From NCBI RefSeq assembly GCF_016808095.1, contig NC_068976.1, forward strand, positions 35,795,871-35,859,870: a stretch of 64,000 nt of DNA, read 5' to 3'. Under the pieces are notes generated by a model that saw only the letters and a list, made by a program, of their open reading frames with translations, did no database searches and was not told the DNA's origin. Shown in pieces: positions 56,985 through 64,000 of the stretch (within the stretch, counting starts at the first letter, position 1; each line of letters starts with the position of its first letter). The DNA is from Vigna angularis (lineage: Eukaryota; Streptophyta; Magnoliopsida; Fabales; Fabaceae). Position numbers and translations under genes: made by a program.

Positions 56985-57560
56985 CAATTTTCTTGAATAT
57001 CCTCTCCTATTCTCGATATTGAAGGACTCCATGTATAATTTCTATTTGCCATTTTAGGACTAGACATGTTGAATGATGTCTTAGATTGTTTACATGCAAA
57101 TGAAGAGAAATTACCAAGCTTGCTAGAGTTGGACTTTGAATTGTCCACTTGATTATTGTATATATCAATTCTTCCATCTTTGTCCATTATTTGGAAACCC
57201 AGTTTGAGAACAAGTTCTCCTCCTTTTGCCTTTCTTGATAAGCCAAAGCTTGTGTCTCATTGCTTCACCCGAGTGCTTTGTCGGTTTTTCTCAATGGATT
57301 CTTTTATCAGCTCACTCAAGTCCACTAAGCTTCTTCCAAAATCTAGCTCCTTAGCATCAACAACAAAAAAGTATATCCAAAAGGAGTGTAGCTCAAATTT
57401 GATCTGCTTTGTAGTGCCTTGGTTGGACGTGTGATAAACATGGCACCCGATGAAAAGGGTCTCTTCAAAATTTGTTGCTCCTTCTACAACTCTTGATGAC
57501 ATTGTCTTAAAAGCACCATCATTTGTTTCCTTTTTTCTATCACAAACTCTCTTCTCTCTC
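56985..57560 (-). pseudogene. PMI1-like (NT-C2 domain) pseudogene fragment
   Basis: Plastid Movement Impaired 1 and relatives are plant NT-C2 proteins needed for chloroplast positioning. The minus strand reads EGATNFEETLF, then FWIYFFVVDAKELDFGRS and VDLSELIKESIEKN. A TGA replaces the Trp expected after RVKQ. It continues DTSFGLSRKAKGGELVLKLG, FQIMDKDGRIDIYNNQ and SKTSFNMSSPKM. The whole NT-C2 tail is colinear, without introns in 0.58 kb. Only one stop is obvious, so it is fairly young. No flanking exons are seen; it may have been carried here by a transposon. Next to it (57565-57720) lie repeated CCGGCGTTTGAA/TCGGTTAAG motifs that look like subterminal repeats. Confidence 0.82.
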
Positions 57561-57564
57561 GACA

Positions 57565-58009
57565 ACCTTAACTGACGTTCAAAGTACGGTTAAGGCTTGT
57601 CGGCATTCCAACGCCAATTAAGGTTTTGCCGTAACTCAAAGTTTAGTGACCCTTAACCGGCGTTTGAACTCTGACAATCCCTTAATCGTATTTCGAATGT
57701 CGGTTAAGTGTGCCACGAGCTCAGTGCTTACCTTGAATGTCGGCTTCACCACCTTCCTCTTCCTACGACCAAAACGTTGGGCCACTACAACACCACAAAA
57801 TGGAAGCAAAACCACAAAACCTCTCGCACGAACAACATAACACAATAACAAGTGAGTTACGAAGAAGGGAATGCAGGGTTTATACCAGCAACCATTATTG
57901 CAAGATCCCCTATGCAAAAGTTCATTAAATGGAGGGCAAAACAGTCTAATGGGAGGACTAATGGGAGGTGTAAGGTGATATAAGTGAGGTGCAATGATAA
58001 GAGCTGTTA
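57565..58009. other. Short repeat-bearing interval before TR-GAG element
   Basis: Motifs of the type GTTAAGG / CTTAACCG with GCGTT recur five to six times (57568-57720), possibly the end of a DNA transposon that carried the PMI1 fragment. No terminal CACTA or TIR was found. TGTTA at 58005-58009 is the target duplication of the next element. Confidence 0.4.
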
Positions 58010-58680
58010 TGATGGCAACCCTTTAGCGACTTCCCATCCAAAGAAGTATCAACTACAACTAAGACTAAAGAAAGGGTCACCAATAAAGGTGGGGAAACCA
58101 TGTGTACACATCCTAAGGAAGACTTGGAACCAATAGCAAACAGCTGAGAAGCCTTGCTGCTGTTAGTCACCAAATAGCCAAGTTGGAAGTACATTTTACA
58201 TGTGCATCACGTGGAACACAAGCCAACCGTGTGGCTTCCCTAATTCAGCACATTTTCAATAAAGTGCACATGAAACACATGGCCTGGAAGGAGCTCCTAC
58301 ACGTTTGGATTCTGCACGTTTTAAATGTAGCTGATGTAGCTTTCATTGTACATTTCCAAGCTCATCTTTGCCTATAAAAAGAGAGCTTCATCATTTGTAA
58401 ACTCAACTTGAATTGAATAAAGAAATGCTGTTGAATTGGTTCCAGCCACTTCTTCTTCAAGTTCATTGACTTGTGCCTTCTCAGCACACCTATCTCTAGC
58501 TTCCTTCCCTCTTGGAAGGCTGTCTGAGCTAGAAACACTGCAAACACACCTCCAAAACCGCACCAAACCTTCCATCGAACACCTGGTGTGCACCTCCGTT
58601 TGCCATTCATCCAACCAGTCCGCTGCGTCATTCTGTCCAAGGAGCTGCTCCATTCTTGAAGCTTGGAGTTGCTTCCATCA
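58010..58680 (+). repeat. 5' LTR of TR-GAG element (671 bp)
   Basis: TG...CA ends; TATA box CTATAAAAAG at 58372-58381 and CACGTGG G-box core at 58208-58214. The TATA is followed by a short R/U5 region. Confidence 0.92.
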
Positions 58681-58681
58681 T

Positions 58682-58696
58682 TTGGCATCAAGAGCC
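58682..58696 (+). other. Primer-binding site of TR-GAG element
   Basis: TTGGCATCAAGAGCC directly after the LTR. An iMet-like core with an additional A relative to TGGTATCAGAGCC. Confidence 0.7.
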
Positions 58697-61237
58697 TGGT
58701 TTTCCACTCACGCTTCAAGAGCTAAGTTGATCTTACTTCCATTCTATGTTTGACCGTGTTGTGCAGTGCAGTGCTCACTGTTTCCAGAATTTTTTTTCAT
58801 TTCTGTTTTGCTTCAATTCGCATTTGTAATCATTGTTCTTGTGTTTCCAATTTTCCTTAAGTGTTCCTTCATCATTTTAATCGGTGCAAAACCATTGTTG
58901 AGTTCAATTTCAACTTGCAAATTCAAAATCCAGTTATGTCATAGTCATGTGCATTGTGCAGTTTTCGTTTTACTGTTGCATTGGTGTAATCCAGTTCCAG
59001 CTTTCGTTTTTTCGTTTTCATTGAGTTCAATGCAGTGATAGCTATCCATGGATCATATAAAGCATTGACATATTGTCTAGCTTTGACCAAATGAGCTAAA
59101 GCATTGACAACTAGTGTGTCTATTTTGAAAATCCTGCACATAATTTCCAAATCTGGTGTAGTAGCTATATGCTGTTTCAGACCACATTTATTGGTTCTTA
59201 AACCTTGCACACGTTTGTTTAATGATCTTAAATGTGTCTCAAGTGATAGCAACTCATATTACTCTCAGAAAAGCAAACTGTGTGCTTGAGTTCATCCAAC
59301 TCTGATTTCAATTTTCTACAGCAAAAGTCATTTTTAGCTTGATCAAATGCACACTGTGTTATTCAGATTTGCAGCTCATGAAACTTTGGACAAGTTTGTT
59401 TAATATGTTTGACCAGTTTTCAACTGATTCTAACTATTTTTCAGTGCATAATTCCAAAATTAATGTTTGAGTTGATTAAATTCAGGTTTCCAAAACTGTC
59501 ACAGTTTTTTAAATCAAGTTTGTGCACCGTGCTTGACTTCTTTGTTGTGTCTTAGGCCATTTAATATCTCCTAGCTAACATTTTCCAGCTAGAATCTAGT
59601 TGCTAGGACCTTTCTTACACGTTTTGTTGATCCATCCAGTTTTGAATCTGTTGCATTTTAATTTCTGGTGCTTTTTTGTCCAATTTTGCTGCATAAGTGG
59701 CAACTACAAAAGTGATTTTGAGATTCTGTGTGCTTCTGTGGTGTTTGAAGGTTTGTGCACATACATTTGACCATTTCAAACTTGTTCTCACTATTCATTT
59801 GGTGAATTTTGAACCTATATGCACAATCAGTTTCCAACCATTGAATTTGCTTAATTTTTGTAAGTGGACCAGTGAGTTTCGGGTGTGGTCTATTTCCTTT
59901 CTGTTTGACAGTTTGAACACCTTCAATTTAAGCATATAGAGTTGCTTGAACCATTAGTTTTGCCATAAAACCACTGCAACTCATTTTTGCATCTCAAAGC
60001 ACCATTTTCAAACCATTTTTCTGGTGCAGAATGCCTTTTTTGTGTGCTGTTTGGCATTAGCCATATTCTACTTTTCATCTTTGGATTGGCAAAAGCTGGG
60101 TTTAAGTTTCCAAATACATTTATATGCTTCTCCAAGTGTATAGCAATCATAAAAAGCAATTTAAACCCTGCAATCCAGATTTGAAAGGTCAAAAACCAGA
60201 AAACACAAAATCTGATGTTCTTTGTGGCATTTCATCAAACACTTTTGCAGTTTCATCAAACAGTTTCGGAACACAATTTCATTACTGTTTTGAGTTTTTT
60301 CTTGCTTGTTTAATCTGTTCTAGTGCCTCTCCTAGGTTCCTTTAGTGTCCCTCCTGTGTTTCAAAGCTTAAATTCACTTGAATTCAACTTGTTTGGCTTC
60401 TTTTTTGTGCCCAAAAACTGGTCTGCGAAAATTAAAACTGGTGCAGCAGCTGATTTGTTTGTTGACTGGTTTGGTGTTTGTTTTGGGTGCTGTGACGAAT
60501 TGGTGCAGCTGTTTTACCTCAGATTCCTTGCTCCAAGAGGGTAGCATCTTAGGAAGTGGATGAGGTGTTAAAAGGGTTTCAAGCTTGGACTCCAAGAGCA
60601 CTTTAACATTGCTGGTCCAGCAACCATTTCAGCAGCAAAAACACATCACCTTTGGTCTTCAACCAATCTGAACTAGTAGGCACACTTGGCTTTATTTCAT
60701 TGTACCAACATTGCATTGTAAATTTGGCTTGGTATCACGGAACCTTTGTAAATTCTTTCAATTTTGTGTTCATTTTCAACTTAAAGTGACTTGGAAAAAT
60801 GCTTTTCAAGCAATTCCAAGTGCACCATCAAACATTGTAATAGGTTAGTTTCCACTTCTTAGTGTGAAAGTGTGTCAAGGGGCTCCAAGTGTCACTTGCA
60901 CTTTCACTTAGGGCCGTGTCTCATTCATTTCCATTTGCTTTACTTTACATTGCTTGTTGACTTTTATGTTTTAAGTCTCCGTGGTACTTAGGAGCGCGTT
61001 TCATTTAGATAAACCTTCATTTGGTTTCTAGGTGCATAGCATTCTTGCATTTAAAAAGCTTTTGAAAGATTTCTACCTAGAAACTAAGGTAAGAAACAAC
61101 CAAAGACACTCTGGCTAGGAAGGACAAGGTTCTTAAGCTTGTCCATTGTGACTCACCTCTCCTTCCTGGAAGCTATTTGGTTAATTTTACCTCTAGAATT
61201 TTTCTAGAAATCCTTAACAAAATTCTAAAAAAAGTTT
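58697..61237 (+). other. Long untranslated leader of TR-GAG element
   Basis: T-rich sequence with recurring TTTTGGTGCAG and TTTCAATTT phrases; no conserved frame. Small open frames here are chance. Confidence 0.6.
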
Positions 61238-62438
61238 TTGATGTCTTGTTATGATTCTTATAGGTCTTCTTCTTCATATAAGTCCTCTCGGTCTTCTAGT
61301 TTTGATCAATCCATTAGTTTCAAAGAAATTAAAAGAAAAATTGATGAAGCTAGAAGAAGGACTTGTTCCTTTCATGAATTTGATCGGATAGAGGATGAAT
61401 TATATAAACAAGCTAGAGCAAATATTCCATACTTTGGTACGGATATTGGTGCTTTAATATACCTAGCTTGGGAAAAGGACATTAATGACATACATCCATT
61501 TATTGCTAGAAAAAGTAAACCTGACTCCTATTTCCATTCTAGCAATAGTGAATCTTATGTCCTTAGTCTCTACACATCTAGATTTGAAAAACATGCAAGA
61601 AAGTGGTGGGATGAGAGACAATATCATGTTAGGATAGGTAGAAAATCTCCCATTCATAATTGGTCTGAATTAAAATCTTGCATGAGAAAAGAGTTTGTGC
61701 CTTCAACTATTAAGAGAAACCTCCAATTATTAAGAGCTCACATTAAAGATGGAAAAACATTTCTTGAAAGCTTAAATGACAATGGTTTCCTTATTAGAGA
61801 ACTAGAATTTAAGATTAAACTTAAGGAGCTGCAAGCTAAGCAAATAGAATTAAAACTACAAAAAGATGTTGAGAGACAAGAAAGAGACAGAGAAGAAGAA
61901 GAGAGAGGGAAAAGAAGAAGAGAGAAAGGAAGAAGAGAGACAAGAAAGAGAGAAAGAAGAAGAAGAAAGTAAGGAAAGAGAGGCAAGGAAAGAGGAAAAG
62001 AAAAGAGAAGAAGAAAAGAAGAAAGCAGAGGAAAGTAAAGAGAAGGAGCTCTTGCTAATGCTGGCAACTCCTACTCTTACCATTACCATGGAACCTAAAA
62101 GGGAAGGGTTCTCATTCTTTACTTCTTTTCCCATTATTGTGCACTCTTCCATTATTAATTTTTCTTTTAAATCAATTGCCATCCCATATTCTGTGCAATC
62201 ATTTTCAAAATATGGCAATTCAAAACTTGAGTTAATGTTACCCTTGTGTAAACCAGTAACTCAAGCTAAAAGTCAAATAACTTGGGACTATGGAATTTTC
62301 CATTTTTCCAAGACTAATTTACAGAAAATCTTTTTCAAAAATACAAGATTTTTCTTTTGTCTTCTTATCTTTGTTTACATCTTCTTCATCATACTCATTT
62401 TTGCTATATTTTGTAGATATATTTTTGATCCAGGATGA
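61238..62438 (+). pseudogene. Gypsy-type gag of TR-GAG element, with frame slip in Lys/Glu/Arg-rich tract
   Basis: MSCYDSYRSS start, Ser/Arg-rich N-terminus, then the gag domain: YFGTDIGALIYLAWEKDIND (about residues 65-85) and KHARKWWDERQYHVR, KSCMRKEFVPS. A charged coiled coil (ELQAKQIELKLQKDVERQER) follows. The first frame ends at 61970 in an Arg-rich run. The overlapping +1 frame continues as a regular Glu/Lys coiled coil (KEREARKEEKKREEEKKKAE) to 62438, with a hydrophobic end. A one- or two-base slip in the GAGAAAGGAAG purine tract (about 61890-61970) is the likely cause. No protease follows. Confidence 0.75.
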
Positions 62439-62499
62439 AAACAAAAACCAAAGTTGTGCTTCTTTCTTTCTTCCCGATTTGAGGACAAATCGTTTTTAA

Positions 62500-62511
62500 A
62501 GAGGGAGGGAA
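62500..62511 (+). other. Polypurine tract of TR-GAG element
   Basis: AGAGGGAGGGAA immediately before the 3' LTR TGATGGC. Confidence 0.85.
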
Positions 62512-63183
62512 TGATGGCAACCCCTTTAGCGACTTCCCATCCAAAGAAGTATCAACTACAACTAAGACTAAAGAAAGGGTCACCAATAAAGGTGGGGAAA
62601 CCATGTGTACACATCCTAAGGAAGACTTGGAACCAATAGCAAACAGCTGAGAAGCCTTGCTGCTGTTAGTCACCAAATAGCCAAGTTGGAAGTACATTTT
62701 ACATGTGCATCACGTGGAACACAAGCCAACCGTGTGGCTTCCCTAATTCAGCACATTTTCAATAAAGTGCACATGAAACACATGGCCTGGAAGGAGCTCC
62801 TACACGTTTGGATTCTGCACGTTTTAAATGTAGCTGATGTAGCTTTCATTGTACATTTCCAAGCTCATCTTTGCCTATAAAAAGAGAGCTTCATCATTTG
62901 TAAACTCAACTTGAATTGAATAAAGAAATGCTGTTGAATTGGTTCCAGCCACTTCTTCTTCAAGTTCATTGACTTGTGCCTTCTCAGCACACTTATCTCT
63001 AGCTTCCTTCCCTCTTGGAAGGCTGTCTGAGCTAGAAACACTGCAAACACACCTCCAAAACCGCACCAAACCTTCCATCGAACACCTGGTGTGCACCTCC
63101 GTTTGCCATTCATCCAACCAGTCCGTTGCGTCATTCTGTCCAAGGAGCTGCTCCATTCTTGAAGCTTGGAGTTGCTTCCATCA
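62512..63183 (+). repeat. 3' LTR of TR-GAG element (672 bp)
   Basis: Same as the 5' LTR except one extra C (AACCCCTTTAG), T for C in CACTTATCTC and in CCGTTGCGTC. Followed by TGTTA. Confidence 0.92.
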
Positions 63184-63188
63184 TGTTA

Positions 63189-64000
63189 TTTTGTAGAGTA
63201 AATAAAAATGTGGACCATTCAAAGTTTGAAACTTCTCAAAACATTGATGAATTCTAGTTACCCATCAAGCCAGAAAATCTTTATAATAAAAGTTAAACTC
63301 GTACCATGAAACCAAGCATAAATAATACATAAAACATTAAGTGATAAATAAAATTTGGACGTAATTATTAAAGAATCTAATTAATAAGTGGTCAACACTT
63401 TAATAAATTTTATTTGGATAAGATGCATTTTACTCCTTCTTATCCGAAGTACAACAACGATAATATCAAAATTAATTAATATTTTGAAATGTAAAATTTT
63501 ATCATGGTTATTAAAAGCGCTTCAAATGAATGATAGAAAGATTGTATGAATGTAATTATTAGATAATTGAATATTTTTTTAAATATTAATTATATTTATA
63601 AGATTAATATAGATTATAAATTTATATTGTAATATTAAATAACATTATTAAAATAATATTTATTTAAAGTAGACAATAATAAGTGATATCTTATTATAAA
63701 TTAATAAAATTAATTACGTGAATATATAAATATTTTTTTAATAGATATAGCTTGGATTATTTCAAAATAAAAAATTTAATAAATCTTTGTTAGATTTTGT
63801 TTTTTAATATATTTATTGGATCAAATAGCTACTCGAAATTGATTTTATTTTCAACTTATTTAATAAATGAATAATAAAATTAAAACATGAATTTCAACGT
63901 TATTGAAAAAATTAACTCTCTTCTTTCCTTTTCTCATTTACTCCTATTTATGTGCAGCATCACATCCTTCTGTTACTTACGTCATGGCAAGTGAAATGAA
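63189..64000. other. AT-rich flank to the right edge
   Basis: No reading frame or element end recognised; extremely AT-rich with ATTAATAT-type runs. Confidence 0.5.

Larger units (their letters stand above)
58010..63183 (+). mobile_element. Gag-only LTR retrotransposon (TR-GAG type), 5174 bp, young
   Basis: LTRs 58010-58680 and 62512-63183 (TGATGGCAACC...CTTCCATCA), perfect 5-bp duplication TGTTA (58005-58009, 63184-63188), primer site TTTGGCATCAAGAGC, a 2.5-kb leader, a gag frame and a polypurine tract GAGGGAGGGAA. LTRs differ by two substitutions and one base insertion. No protease, RT or integrase. This fits terminal-repeat elements with gag only, which depend on an autonomous gypsy partner. 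Confidence 0.9.

Noticed and set aside
57640..57917. Minus-strand 93-codon frame
   Set aside because: Overlaps repeat motifs, no recognisable domain or start context.
62404..63156. Short open frames repeated at 57958-58718
   Set aside because: They lie in the two LTR copies of the TR-GAG element and have no domain.

Overview
The window reads as plant nuclear heterochromatin, probably pericentromeric or otherwise repeat-dense. About three quarters of it is recognisable transposable elements, many nested, and I find no intact host gene, tRNA or rRNA. The LTR families and the captured gene fragments point to a legume. The CGCTCAGCGG-type repeats suggest a phaseoloid such as Vigna or Phaseolus, but that is recollection, not a measurement.

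Layout. 1-3862: 5' end of a Ty3/gypsy (Tekay-like) element on the minus strand, running off the left edge, with its 1.94-kb LTR. 4111-25357: an Athila-like gypsy element (4488-24980, minus) flanked by two copies of a 377-bp host segment. It carries two different gag genes and is split inside pol by a clean, apparently intact centromeric-type (CRM) chromovirus (12308-20494, minus). 25534-28186: a non-autonomous CACTA transposon holding pieces of a beta-galactosidase gene and a WNK kinase gene. 29282-30224: a small hAT-like element. 30553-31705: a MULE with roughly 200-bp terminal inverted repeats. 32140-41032: a decayed Ty1/copia element whose two ends are hit by LTR-derived insertions; the second insertion holds another CACTA (36849 to about 40070) with fragments of a CDPK-related kinase gene. 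42310-42540: remnant of an L1-type LINE. 43076-55418: a complete MuDR-type MULE with 157-bp inverted repeats and a 9-bp target duplication. Its transposase gene is broken by a Tourist-like MITE and carries, in an intron, a SIRE-like copia element that itself contains a solo LTR. A GRF-type zinc-finger gene lies convergent to the transposase. 56985-57560: pseudogene fragment of a PMI1-like NT-C2 protein. 58010-63183: a young gag-only LTR element (TR-GAG type).

How the parts relate. The CRM element has an open gag-pol frame and LTRs differing at only two positions, so it is the best candidate for recent activity. The TR-GAG element has equally fresh LTRs but encodes only gag and would need pol in trans. 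The large MULE preserves the two-gene convergent architecture of maize MuDR, with a GRF zinc-finger gene in the mudrB position. Two insertions, Athila-like at 4488 and an LTR fragment at 32312, are truncated on one side and joined to a second, unoccupied copy of the insertion site. This is what illegitimate exchange between an occupied and an empty allele would leave.
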